Below are positions 16,182 through 24,759 of a stretch of 64,000 nucleotides of DNA, piece by piece. Both the position numbers and the translations under genes were made by a program. The stretch is from assembly GCF_014174495.1 (NCBI RefSeq), contig NZ_JACJHR010000041.1, positions 1 to 64,000 of the forward strand, read 5' to 3'. Below the pieces are notes generated by a model, which saw only the letters and a list, made by a program, of their open reading frames with translations, did not search any database and had not been told where the DNA came from. Position 1 is the stretch's first letter; the number at the start of each line of letters is the position of its first letter. The DNA comes from Amycolatopsis echigonensis. GTDB taxonomy: Bacteria > Actinomycetota > Actinomycetes > Mycobacteriales > Pseudonocardiaceae.

Positions 16182-17045
16182 TCAGCCCTTGCGCGTCTCC
16201 AGCTTCACCCGCAGCGCTAGCCCGAGCTTCACCGCCGCCAGCACCGGCTTCCAGAGCAGCCCCTGGTGCCGGTCGGCGAGGTAGCGGTAGGCGCTCGCGT
16301 GGTGGGCGCGCAGCATCTTCGCCGACGCGCGCGCCGTCGAGTGGCCGCCGATGTGCATCACGCTCGCCGACGGCGCGTAGACGTTCTGCCAGCCCGCCTT
16401 GGCGAGCCGGTCGCCGAGGTCGACGTCCTCGAAGTACATGAAGTAGCGCGTGTCGAAGCCGCCGACGGAATCGAACGCCTCGCGCCGGAAGAGCTGGCAG
16501 GAGCCGGACAACCAGCCGGAAGTGCGTTCGGTGGGCGCGGCGTTTTCCTGGCGGTATTCGCGGGTCCACGGGTTGCTCGGCCAGATCTTGCCGAACACGG
16601 CGTGTCCGATCCCGCGTCCGAACGACGGCAGCAGCCGCGCGGACGGGTAGACGGTCCCGTCGAGGTCGTGGATCAGCGGACCGAACGCGGCCCCGCGCGG
16701 CCAGCGCTCGGCGACCTCGAGCAGCGCGTCGAGCGAGCCGGGCTCCCATTCGAGGTCCGGGTTGACCACGACGACCCAGCCGTAGCTGTCGTCGAGCGCC
16801 GCGACGCCGCGGTTGGCGGCCGTTCCGTAGCCGACGTTCTCGCCGATGCTGACGAGCGTCACGTTCTCGCGTTCGGCGGCCTTCTCCGGCGCGCCGTCGG
16901 TGGACGCGTTGTCGGCGACGACGACGTGCACGTCGCGATCAGTCGCCTTGTCGAGCGTGTCGAGGAACTTCTCGAGCGTTTCGCCCGGGAAGTAGGTCAC
17001 GGTCACGACGCCGACGCGGTCACCATACGTGCGCTGCTCAGTCAC
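16182..17045 (-). CDS. wbbL: dTDP-rhamnosyltransferase WbbL
   Basis: GT2-family transferase that adds L-rhamnose to the GlcNAc-PP-decaprenyl carrier to form the linker joining arabinogalactan to peptidoglycan. The 287 residues include the GT-A start VGVVTVTYFPGETLEKFL, VVADNASTDGAPEKA and FMYFEDVDLGDRLAKAGW. GTG at 17045 is preferred over the GTG at 17060 because GACAAT ends 6 bases before it, fitting a leaderless promoter. In mycobacteria wbbL abuts rmlD; here a 9-kb block separates them. Confidence 0.9.
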   Translation of the reverse strand: MTEQRTYGDRVGVVTVTYFPGETLEKFLDTLDKATDRDVHVVVADNASTDGAPEKAAERENVTLVSIGENVGYGTAANRGVAALDDSYGWVVVVNPDLEWEPGSLDALLEVAERWPRGAAFGPLIHDLDGTVYPSARLLPSFGRGIGHAVFGKIWPSNPWTREYRQENAAPTERTSGWLSGSCQLFRREAFDSVGGFDTRYFMYFEDVDLGDRLAKAGWQNVYAPSASVMHIGGHSTARASAKMLRAHHASAYRYLADRHQGLLWKPVLAAVKLGLALRVKLETRKG

Positions 17046-17174
17046 CGCGCCATTGTCCACCGCTCACGGACGGCTACGTCGGCCCACCAGGCCGGTCACC
17101 CGCAGTAATCACGCCTTCAGCTCCGCCAGTCGTCGATCAGCAGACCCGGGTCGAGAGGCCGGTCACGAGCATGA

Positions 17175-17384
17175 TGCGCCTCGACCCCGGCCACCACGCT
17201 GGTCATCACGGCGACCGTCCACCAGGTCAAGCCCGGCCGGTGCATCCGGTGGTCCGGTCCGGCGATCGGCCAGGGCCTGCGGATCGACCGGGGAACGCAC
17301 GTCTGGACCGTCGCCCCGGCGCGCGGCGGAGTCGTCGTCCGCGCCGACCTGAAGACGGTCGCCGAAGCTCGCTGCGACCACTGA
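17175..17384 (+). pseudogene. SRPBCC-family gene remnant (C-terminal fragment)
   Basis: An open stretch between stops translates to ATVHQVKPGRCIRWSGPAIG, then THVWTVAPARGGVVVRADL. This closely resembles the hydrophobic-cavity half of SRPBCC (polyketide cyclase/START-like) proteins, in which HxVxPG..IRWSGPA..GVHVWTF is common. No start codon or N-terminal half is present; an in-frame TGA precedes it at 17172. It looks like a decayed gene. Confidence in the family is moderate. Confidence 0.5.
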
Positions 17385-17613
17385 ACCCGAACCCGCGAAG
17401 GAAGCCTGCGCAATTCCCAGCCGCGCGCTGCGCTGGTGGTCGGGCGGACTGACCGCGGTCTATCTCGGAGTGCTCGCGCTTTGGGCGTTAAGTCCGGAAA
17501 GAGCGCCGACTTTGACTAAATCCGTGAATCCGGCGGTCACCGCATTCTTTGTCGCGAGCGGAGTCGCGGTCACTATCGCCCACCACGTCCGCGCAAGGCC
17601 CAAGGCCAGTTAA
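17353..17613 (+). pseudogene. Small membrane protein remnant without a clear start
   Basis: Following the SRPBCC fragment, another frame stays open to a TAA at 17611. It encodes LRWWSGGLTAVYLGVLALWA, then PTLTKSVNPAVTAFFVASGV and AVTIAHHVRARPKAS. Two hydrophobic helices and a basic end suggest a genuine small membrane protein, yet no ATG, GTG or TTG lies at a sensible position with a ribosome site. Together with the preceding fragment, the interval between wbbL and the amidohydrolase (about 600 bases) reads as decayed sequence. Confidence 0.4.
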
Positions 17614-17658
17614 CGGAAAACTGGTAGCCTCAAAACCACCAGCGTAAAGAGGGGGCCG

Positions 17659-18633
17659 ATGAAAACCGTCGCCATCGAGGAGCACTGGACCACCCCCGGC
17701 ATCGACCGGATGCTGCGCACCGAATCCGGCGATCCGAGCATCGCCCACAACGACCGGGGCGATCTCCCCGAGCGGCTGCTCGACATCGGCGACCAGCGCG
17801 TCGCCTGGATGGACGAGGCGGGCATCGACGTCCAGATCCTCTCGATCGCGCCGCCGGGAACGCACGGATGCCCGGCCCCGCAAGGCATCGAGCTGAGCCG
17901 CGAAGCAAACGACCTCGTCAGCGAGGCCGTCGCGAAACATCCCGATCGCTTCCGAGCCATGACGACGCTGCCGATGTCCGATCCGGACGCGGCGCTCGCC
18001 GAACTGCAGCGCACCGCGAAGGACCCGGCGCACGTCGGGATCATGTCGTACGGGCGCAGCGGCGATCGCCCCCTCGACGATCCGGCGTACGACGAACTGC
18101 TCGGCGCGGCGGCCGCGCTCGGGCGGCCGGTGTTCGTCCACCCGCAGATCCCCGTGGAGTCAGTTCGCCAGGCCTCCTACAGCGGATTCGGCCCGGAGCT
18201 CGACCTCGGCCTGGCCACGTACGGCCTCGGCTGGCACTACGAGGCCGGGCTCGCCGTCATCCGGCTGATCCTGCGCGGAACGTTCGACCGCCACCCGGAA
18301 CTGCAGGTCGTCCTCGGTCACTGGGGCGAAGTTGTTCTCTTCGCACTGGACCGCATCGACAGTCTGTCGTACACGGCCACGCATCTCGAGCGTCGCGTCT
18401 CCGAGTATTTCCGCACCAATATCCACCTGGCGACCAGCGGAATGCTCGTCCCCCGAATGCTGCGCAACGCTCTCGAATACACGACCGCCGACCGAATCCT
18501 GCTTTCCGGCGATTACCCGTTCCATCGAGTCCAGGGCACGGCTATCGCGGAATTCCTCGAGCAATTGCCCGACGAGGAAGACCGGGAAAAGATCGCGCAC
18601 GCGAACGCGGAAGCCCTTTACCGCCTGCGTTAA
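17659..18633 (+). CDS. Amidohydrolase family protein (ACMSD-like)
   Basis: A 324-residue metal-dependent hydrolase of the amidohydrolase_2 group, related to ACMSD and gamma-resorcylate decarboxylases. It begins MKTVAIEEHWTTPGIDRM, where EEHW stands for the metal-binding start of this family. It continues with PVFVHPQIP (a metal His near residue 160), VLGHWGEVVLFALDRID (second His) and ILLSGDYPF (the conserved Asp). It probably decarboxylates or hydrolyses an aromatic acid; the substrate is unknown. AGAGGGGG precedes the ATG. The 3' end overlaps a convergent glycosyltransferase by 4 bases. Confidence 0.85.
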   Translation: MKTVAIEEHWTTPGIDRMLRTESGDPSIAHNDRGDLPERLLDIGDQRVAWMDEAGIDVQILSIAPPGTHGCPAPQGIELSREANDLVSEAVAKHPDRFRAMTTLPMSDPDAALAELQRTAKDPAHVGIMSYGRSGDRPLDDPAYDELLGAAAALGRPVFVHPQIPVESVRQASYSGFGPELDLGLATYGLGWHYEAGLAVIRLILRGTFDRHPELQVVLGHWGEVVLFALDRIDSLSYTATHLERRVSEYFRTNIHLATSGMLVPRMLRNALEYTTADRILLSGDYPFHRVQGTAIAEFLEQLPDEEDREKIAHANAEALYRLR

Positions 18634-19778
18634 CGATTGCGCAAATGCTGGTGCCAGGCTTTTCCGTAAGCCTCGCGGTGCCGATCCGCCGTGGTCGCCC
18701 ACGAGAATTCCTTGGCGCGCCGCTGCGCCGCGGAAGCGAGCACTGAGCGACGCGACGGATCGGCCAGCAATTCCGTCAACGCCGCGGCGACATCGCCCGC
18801 ACCGACGCCGCAGTACGCCACCGCGTCGCCGCCGACCTCCGGCAGCGAAAGGCGGCGCGTGGTCAGTACCGCGGCACCGCAGGCCATCGCTTCGAGAACT
18901 GGCAGCCCGAAGCCTTCGCCGAGGCTCGGATACGCCACAAGTTCCGCGCCGCCAAGGAATCCGGCGAGCGTGCCGAACGGCAGATACCCCGCGCGGATCA
19001 CGCGAAGCCGGTGCGGCACCGCGTCCAGCGCGCGCTCGACCTGAGTGTCCCAACCAGGCTGACCGGCGAGCACGAGCGCCGGGGCGTCCCGCTGCCCGGC
19101 GACCGCGCGCGCGTAACCGCGGATCAGCGCGGGCACGTTTTTCCGCGGTTCGAGAGCCCCGAGGAAGGCGATGTACGGCGTCGAGCGGAGCCCGACCGCC
19201 TTCCGCGCCGCCGCGATCTCCTCCGGGGACGGCGGATGGAATCGTTCGCTGTCGACGCCGTGGTGGATGATCTCCAACTCCGCCCGCCGCACCGGGCTCA
19301 CCCGCGCCAGCTCTACCGCTGTCGCGTGACTGGGAACTACGCAGAGTGTCGCCCTGCGCAGCGCGGTGGTGGTCCAGGCGCGGAAGAACCGGGCCTTGAC
19401 CGACGAGTGCAGGACCGCGTCGGTGAAGAACGTCGCGTCGTGCAGCGTGACCACCGACGCGGCCCCGCTGCCGAGCGGCATCGTGTAGTGCGGCGAGTGC
19501 ACGACGTCGGCGGCGAGCCGGCGCACGAGCCGGGGCAGGGTGGCTTGTTCCCAGGTCAGCCGCGCGGTGCGCGTCGAGGTCGCGGGCGACGCGGCGACGA
19601 TCCGGGACCCGGGCGCGAGCTGGTCGTACAACGGCAGGTCGCGCGGCTGGCAGACCACCGTCAGCCGGGCCCCGTCCTGGTCGAGCGCGCCGACGAGCGA
19701 GTCCACGTAACGGCCGACCCCGCCCCGATCCGCGGGCACCGCGGTCGCGTCGATCAGCACACGGGGATCACCGGTCAC
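18630..19778 (-). CDS. GT4-family glycosyltransferase
   Basis: A 382-residue GT-B glycosyltransferase. The N-terminal Rossmann half begins VLIDATAVPADRGGVGRYVD, and the nucleotide-sugar half has FLGALEPRKNVPALIRGY and the EX7E-type signature SLGEGFGLPVLEAMACG (near residue 300). These proteins use activated hexoses such as GDP-mannose or dTDP-rhamnose. Its relatives lie at 20.2 and 24.8 kb with the same GGxGRYxxxL opening, suggesting duplication in this cluster. It probably builds a surface polysaccharide or glycolipid. Confidence 0.88.
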   Translation of the reverse strand: MTGDPRVLIDATAVPADRGGVGRYVDSLVGALDQDGARLTVVCQPRDLPLYDQLAPGSRIVAASPATSTRTARLTWEQATLPRLVRRLAADVVHSPHYTMPLGSGAASVVTLHDATFFTDAVLHSSVKARFFRAWTTTALRRATLCVVPSHATAVELARVSPVRRAELEIIHHGVDSERFHPPSPEEIAAARKAVGLRSTPYIAFLGALEPRKNVPALIRGYARAVAGQRDAPALVLAGQPGWDTQVERALDAVPHRLRVIRAGYLPFGTLAGFLGGAELVAYPSLGEGFGLPVLEAMACGAAVLTTRRLSLPEVGGDAVAYCGVGAGDVAAALTELLADPSRRSVLASAAQRRAKEFSWATTADRHREAYGKAWHQHLRNR

Positions 19779-19960
19779 GAGTGCAGCGTACGGCGATCAC
19801 CCACCGCACAGGTCAGGAACCGGCAAACTGCCGCCGACTCCGGGCGCCGCCACCCTCGCCCACCTGCGCTCACCCGTCTGGGTTCACCCGACCGTGTCAT
19901 ATCGATCGCGGCCGACCTCGCCCGCGACCTAGCCCGCCGACCTGTCGCAACGCTCACCCG

Positions 19961-20190
19961 ACGACCCGACCACGAGCGCCGTCAGCTCGATCCCACTGCC
20001 CAGCCCACCCGGTGCCTCGACCACCAGCCTGGCCACCGAGCCCCCGGATACCGATCCGGCCGCGAGCCCGCCGTCAGCTCCACCGCCGCTGGTCAGCCCG
20101 CCCGGTCACCGACCCGCCGTCCCCTCAACCGCGAGCCTGGCCACCGAGACCCTGCCACCACTACGGCCGCGAGCCGACCCTCAGCTCGAC
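19961..20190. repeat. Imperfect tandem repeats of about 100 bp in a noncoding gap
   Basis: The 400-base interval between two glycosyltransferases (19779-20180) has no supported gene. It contains two and a half imperfect repeats. GAGC(G/C)(N)CGTCAGCTC recurs at about 19981 and 20073 and, as CCTCAGCTC, at 20179; CTGGCCACCGAG ends the first two units. The third unit lies over the 3' end of the downstream glycosyltransferase, including its stop, so the others look like degraded duplicates of that gene's end. Repeat spacing is about 92 and 107 bases. Confidence 0.55.
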
Positions 20191-21266
20191 CGCCGATGCG
20201 CCGCCCACACCGCCTCAGCCGCGGCGCGCCAGGTGAACGTCCGCGCCCGCTCGCGCCCCAGCTTCGACAGCTCCGCCGCCTTGTCCGGCGACAGCAGTAC
20301 CTCTTTCAGCGCCCGGGCCAGCGCGTCCGCGTCGCCTCGCGGCACCACCAGCCCCGCCCCGCCGGAGACCTCCACCAGCGCCGGGACGTCCGTGTGCACC
20401 ACCGGCACCCCGATCGCCATCGCTTCCAGCAGCGGCAGCCCGAAGCCCTCGGCGAGGCTCGGCATCGCCAGCACGTTCGCGCCGCGCATCGCGGTCGCCA
20501 GCTGCGCGTCGGTCACCTTCCCCAGGACGCGCACCGATTTCAGGCCGCGGTCGGCCGCCAGCCGGACCGGGTCGATCCCGCCCCAGCCGGGCTGGCCAGC
20601 GAGGACCAGGCCGACGTCGCCGACCTCGTCCGTGCCGTCGAGCTGCGCCACCGCGTCGACCAGCACATCCATGCCCTTGCGCGGTTCGATCGTGCCGACC
20701 GCCAGCACGTACCGCGACGGCAGGTCGAGCTTCGCCGACCCCTCCGGCACGGTCACCCCGTGCGGCACGACGCGCACCGGAACGTGCAGGTCCAGCAGCA
20801 CCGCGAGCTCGTCGGCGACCGCGCGGGTCGGCACGATCAGCCCGGACGATCGCCGCGCGGCCCGCGCGATCATCGACCGGTGCCAGCTGACGCCGCGTGC
20901 GGTCAAGGTCTCCGGATGCGTCCACGGCACCGTGTCATGCACCGTGACGGTCAGGGTTCGCCCAGCCGGGGCACGGGGCGGCGCGAACGGGGTCGGCGCG
21001 TGCACTGCGTCACCGCCCGGCCACCAGCGCAGGCCCAGCTGCCACAGCGCGACCAGCGCCCTCGGCGGCAGCGGCAGCACGCGTGGCCCCTCGACCCCCT
21101 CGATCCTGGCCGCGGAGACGTCCGCGTGCCGCGCGACCACGCTGGACACGGTCCAGCCGGGCGGCGCGGTGCGGGCGAGCGCGGGCAGCAGTTCGGCGGT
21201 GTACCGGCCGGTGCCACCCGGAACGGGGGCGAGCAGCTGCTCGGCGATCACGACCAGTTCGGGCAC
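20181..21266 (-). CDS. GT4-family glycosyltransferase
   Basis: A 361-residue GT-B transferase. The opening is VPELVVIAEQLLAPVPGGTG, then RYTAELLPAL. VLAVGTIEPRKGMDVLVDAV and PSLAEGFGLPLLEAMAIGVP mark the C-terminal donor-binding half. GTG at 21266 lies 18 bases from the GTG of the divergent GT2 gene; AGAATA/GAGAAT lies 5-6 bases upstream on its strand, so a leaderless mRNA is likely. Acceptor unknown; context suggests surface glycan synthesis. Confidence 0.88.
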   Translation of the reverse strand: MPELVVIAEQLLAPVPGGTGRYTAELLPALARTAPPGWTVSSVVARHADVSAARIEGVEGPRVLPLPPRALVALWQLGLRWWPGGDAVHAPTPFAPPRAPAGRTLTVTVHDTVPWTHPETLTARGVSWHRSMIARAARRSSGLIVPTRAVADELAVLLDLHVPVRVVPHGVTVPEGSAKLDLPSRYVLAVGTIEPRKGMDVLVDAVAQLDGTDEVGDVGLVLAGQPGWGGIDPVRLAADRGLKSVRVLGKVTDAQLATAMRGANVLAMPSLAEGFGLPLLEAMAIGVPVVHTDVPALVEVSGGAGLVVPRGDADALARALKEVLLSPDKAAELSKLGRERARTFTWRAAAEAVWAAHRRSS

Positions 21267-21284
21267 GCCGCTATTCTCTCCCAG
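21267..21284. promoter_or_regulatory. Shared bidirectional leaderless promoter between two glycosyltransferases
   Basis: Only 18 bases separate two divergent GTG starts, so no ribosome-binding leader fits for either gene. TATTCT (21272-21277) ends 7 bases before the rightward GTG. Its complement, AGAATA, ends 5 bases before the leftward GTG (GAGAAT, 6 bases). One -10-like element could thus serve both directions. -35 elements would lie inside the opposite coding regions. Inferred from spacing. Confidence 0.5.
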
Positions 21285-22214
21285 GTGACCAGCGCGGAGT
21301 CCGGCACCACCGTCGTCGTGGTGACCTGGCGTGGGGCAGACCACGTCGCCGCGTGCCTCGACGCGCTCGCCGCCCAGGACCGTCCACATCGGACACTCGT
21401 GGTGGACAACGCCTCAACCGACGGCACCGCAACGATTCTCGCCGCGCATCCCAGCCGTCCGGAGGTCCTCCGGCTGCGCCGCAACACCGGATACGCCGGT
21501 GCGATGGCTCACGCGCTGGACCGGATCGATACCGCGCGTGTCGCCTGGCTCAACGACGACGCCGTCCCCGAACCGGACTGGCTCGCCAACCTCGAAGACA
21601 CCCTCGACAGCCAGCCGCTCGCCGCCGCTGTCACGTCCCGGCTCGAACTGCCTGACGGCACTACCCAGTCCACCGGCGTCCGGCTCACCGGCGACGGCCA
21701 CGGCGCCGACCTCACCGAACCCAGCGACGAGGTGTTCGGCTTCTGCGGCGGGGCCGTCCTGCTGCGCACCAACGCCGTGCGCGCGGTCGGTGGGGTCCCG
21801 GCGAGCTTCTTCTGTTACTACGAGGACACCGACACCGCGTGGCGGCTGCGGCTGGCTGGCTGGCACGTCGTCGCCGCGCCGAAGGCACGCGTCCAGCACC
21901 TGCACGGGGCCAGCACGAACCCCGGTTCACCGCTGTTTCACCGCTGGAACGAACGCAACCGCCTGCTCATGCTGCTGCGCTGCGCGCCCGCGAAAGTCGC
22001 CCTCCGCGAGCTTGCCCGCTTCGCCGCGATCACCGCTTTGCTTCCGCTGCGCCGGCACCGTCCGGACGCGGCGAACTTCGACCCGGCGCTGCGGGCGCGG
22101 GTACTGGCGGAGATCATTCTCCGGCTGCCCCGCACGCTGCGCGAACGCGGTCGCGTAAGCCGGATCTCGGCGCTGGGCCGAGGCGCGATCTGGGATGCCT
22201 GGGCTGGCCTTTAA
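21285..22214 (+). CDS. GT2-family glycosyltransferase
   Basis: A 309-residue GT-A transferase of the rhamnosyltransferase-like GT2 group. It shows VVVVTWRGADHVAACLDAL, VVDNASTDGTATIL, WLNDDAVPEPDW (the DXD-like metal site) and FCYYEDTDTAWRLRLAGW (the catalytic ED motif). The C-terminus has an amphipathic basic region typical of membrane association. Its downstream neighbour starts after 31 bases and has a related N-terminal GT2 domain. Donor and acceptor are unknown; dTDP-rhamnose is plausible given rmlB and rmlD nearby. Confidence 0.88.
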   Translation: MTSAESGTTVVVVTWRGADHVAACLDALAAQDRPHRTLVVDNASTDGTATILAAHPSRPEVLRLRRNTGYAGAMAHALDRIDTARVAWLNDDAVPEPDWLANLEDTLDSQPLAAAVTSRLELPDGTTQSTGVRLTGDGHGADLTEPSDEVFGFCGGAVLLRTNAVRAVGGVPASFFCYYEDTDTAWRLRLAGWHVVAAPKARVQHLHGASTNPGSPLFHRWNERNRLLMLLRCAPAKVALRELARFAAITALLPLRRHRPDAANFDPALRARVLAEIILRLPRTLRERGRVSRISALGRGAIWDAWAGL

Positions 22215-22245
22215 GCTGGGCGGAAATTCGACGGAGGAGCTCGTC

Positions 22246-24759
22246 TTGGCAGTGGGGGACCCGCAACCGCTCGTCTCGGTGATCGTGGTGAATTACCGCG
22301 GCGCCGACGACACCATCACCTGCCTGCGGGCGCTGCGAACTGATCTGGACTACGCGAATGTCGAGCTGATCTGCGTCGACAACGCTTCCGGCGGCGACGA
22401 CGCGGCCCGCATCCGCGCCGCGGTGCCGGACGTCCAGCTCATCGAGTCGCCGGTCAACACCGGGTTCGCCGGCGGCTGCAACCTCGGCGCGCGGCACGCG
22501 AACGGCACCGTCCTCGGCTTCCTCAACAACGACGCCCGCCCCGCTCCGGCATGGGTCTCCGCGGCTGTCGCCGAACTGCGCGCGCAGCCGACCGTCGCCG
22601 CGGTGGCGAGCAAGGTCCTCGACTGGGACGGCACCGGCACCGACTTCGTGGACGCGGGTCTGACCTGGTTCGGCATGGGCTACAAACGCCACGCGGGCAG
22701 CCCGCTCGCGGAGGTGCCGGAGGCCGAGCACGACGTCGCCAAGGACGTTCTCTTCGGCACCGGCTCGGCGCTGTTCGTGCGCGCGTCGGTGTTCGCCGAA
22801 CTCGGCGGCTTCGACGAGCGCTTCTTCATGTTCTACGAGGACGTCGACCTCGGCTGGCGGCTCAACCTGCGCGGCTGGCGCGTCCGCTACGTGCCGGAAT
22901 CGCTCACCTACCACCGCCACCACGGCACGATGGCCGCCGTCGACGCGCCGGACACCGGCCGCGAGACGTTCCTGCTGGAACGCAACGCGCTGGCCGCGCT
23001 GTACAAAAACCTCTCGGACGAATCCCTGGCCCGCGCACTCCCCGCGGCGCTCGCGCTGGCCGTCCGCCGGGCGACCGCGCGCGGCGGCATCGATCCGGAT
23101 CAGCTGGATTTGGAAAAGGGCGTCGGCCCGGTCGACACCTCGGACGTTTCGGTCCCGCGCACCACGCTCGCCGGGGTGCTCGCGGTGGACCGATTCGTCG
23201 AGATGATGCCTTCGCTGGCCGAGTCCCGCGCAGTCGAGCAAGCCGCGCGCGTGCGGACCGATGCTGACTTGCTTCCCTTGCTGCGCAAGGCACTTGAGCC
23301 CGCTTATCCGCTGCCGGATTACCTGCGCGCGCACGAAATCCTCGTCGAAGCGTTCGGGATCAAGGACGTGTTCGGCCAGCGGCGCAAGATCCTCGTGCTG
23401 ACCGGCGATTCGATCACTGAGCGGATGGCCGGCCCGGCGATCCGGGCGTGGAACATCGCCTCGACGCTCTCGGCCGAGCACGACGTGCACCTGATGACCA
23501 CCAACCCGCTGGTCTCGCCTCCGCCCGCGGCCTTCCAGGTCAGCTCGGGCAAACACCGCGACCTCGACGGCCCGATCGAATGGGCGGACGTCGTGATCCT
23601 GCAAGGGCACGTGCTGGAGCTGGCGCCGTCGCTGAAGAAGCAGCACGAGCACAAGATCGTGGTCGCCGACGTCTACGACCCGATGCACCTGGAACTGCTG
23701 GAGCAGGGCAAGGACGCTCCTGACGACCGGCGCGCGCTCGACCTGGCGGGCGTCACCCGCGTCCTGGACGCCCAGCTCGAACGGGCCGACTTCTTCCTCT
23801 GCGCCTCGGAACGCCAGCGACACTTCTGGCTGGGCCACCTCGCCGCACTCGGCAGGCTGTCGCCGCGGCTTTACGACGCGGACCCGACCACCCAGTCGCT
23901 GCTCGCCGTCGTCCCGTTCGGTCTCTCCCCCCAAGCCCCGACGCGCACCGGCCCCGGTCTGCGTTCCGCTCTGGGCATCGGCGAATCGGACCGGGTCGTC
24001 CTGTGGGCAGGCGGTGTCTACAGCTGGTTCGACCCGCTGACCCTGATCCGCGCCTTCGACCTGCTCCGTCAGCGGCGCGACGACGCCCGTCTCGTGTTCC
24101 TCGGCATGAAGCACCCGAACCCCGAGGTCGCCGAGATGGACATCGGCGCGCGGACCGTGCGGCTCGCGGATTCACTGGGGCTTACGGACAAGCACGTTTT
24201 CTTCAACGAGCAGTGGGTCCCGTATTCGGAGCGGCAGAACTGGCTTCTCGACGCCGACTGCGGGGTCACCACGCATTACGAACACGTCGAGACGACTTTC
24301 GCTTTCCGCACTCGCGTTCTGGATTACCTCTGGGCCGGTTTGCCCATTGTCACGACGGACGGTGACGCGTTCGCTGACCTTGTCCGTGCGGAGAATCTCG
24401 GCGTCGTAGTCCCCGCCGAAGACGCCGTCGCGTTGGCGGACGCACTGGAAAAGTCGTTGTACGACAGGGAATTCGCCGACGCCTGTGTCGAACGGATCCG
24501 GGTGGTCGCGCAGCGGTACGCGTGGCCGGAGGCATTGAAACCGCTGGTGGAGTTCTGCCGCAACCCGCGTCCCGCCGCGGACCGGTTGCCCGGCGGCGCC
24601 GACCTCACCGTCAGCGACCCGGTACGCGGCACCGCGATGGTACGGCGCGATCTGGCTCTGGTGCGGGAATATCTCGCCGCTGGCGGCCCCGGCGAACTGG
24701 CGAGGCGAGCAGCGGGCCGGGTCACGAAGGTCGCGCGGGAGCGGTTGCGCCGTGGCTGA
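22246..24759 (+). CDS. Bifunctional glycosyltransferase (GT2-GT4 fusion)
   Basis: An 837-residue fusion. Residues 5-255 form a GT2 domain (VSVIVVNYRGADDTITCLRA, GFLNNDARPAPAWVS, FMFYEDVDLGWRLNLRGW). Residues 380-770 form a GT-B domain (RKILVLTGDSITERMAGPAI, LWAGGVYSWFDPLTLIRAF, HVETTFAFRTRVLDYLWAGL). Fusions like this add two successive sugars. TTG at 22246 is chosen because GGAGGAG lies 7 bases upstream; a GTG lies two codons later. It overlaps the next glycosyltransferase by 8 bases, so the two are translationally coupled. Confidence 0.88.
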   Translation: MAVGDPQPLVSVIVVNYRGADDTITCLRALRTDLDYANVELICVDNASGGDDAARIRAAVPDVQLIESPVNTGFAGGCNLGARHANGTVLGFLNNDARPAPAWVSAAVAELRAQPTVAAVASKVLDWDGTGTDFVDAGLTWFGMGYKRHAGSPLAEVPEAEHDVAKDVLFGTGSALFVRASVFAELGGFDERFFMFYEDVDLGWRLNLRGWRVRYVPESLTYHRHHGTMAAVDAPDTGRETFLLERNALAALYKNLSDESLARALPAALALAVRRATARGGIDPDQLDLEKGVGPVDTSDVSVPRTTLAGVLAVDRFVEMMPSLAESRAVEQAARVRTDADLLPLLRKALEPAYPLPDYLRAHEILVEAFGIKDVFGQRRKILVLTGDSITERMAGPAIRAWNIASTLSAEHDVHLMTTNPLVSPPPAAFQVSSGKHRDLDGPIEWADVVILQGHVLELAPSLKKQHEHKIVVADVYDPMHLELLEQGKDAPDDRRALDLAGVTRVLDAQLERADFFLCASERQRHFWLGHLAALGRLSPRLYDADPTTQSLLAVVPFGLSPQAPTRTGPGLRSALGIGESDRVVLWAGGVYSWFDPLTLIRAFDLLRQRRDDARLVFLGMKHPNPEVAEMDIGARTVRLADSLGLTDKHVFFNEQWVPYSERQNWLLDADCGVTTHYEHVETTFAFRTRVLDYLWAGLPIVTTDGDAFADLVRAENLGVVVPAEDAVALADALEKSLYDREFADACVERIRVVAQRYAWPEALKPLVEFCRNPRPAADRLPGGADLTVSDPVRGTAMVRRDLALVREYLAAGGPGELARRAAGRVTKVARERLRRG

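Noticed and set aside
22114..24114. A 666-codon minus-strand open frame inside the GT2-GT4 fusion
   Set aside because: It mirrors the codon structure of a well-supported glycosyltransferase, is full of Arg/Gly/Val/His noise and shows no family motif.
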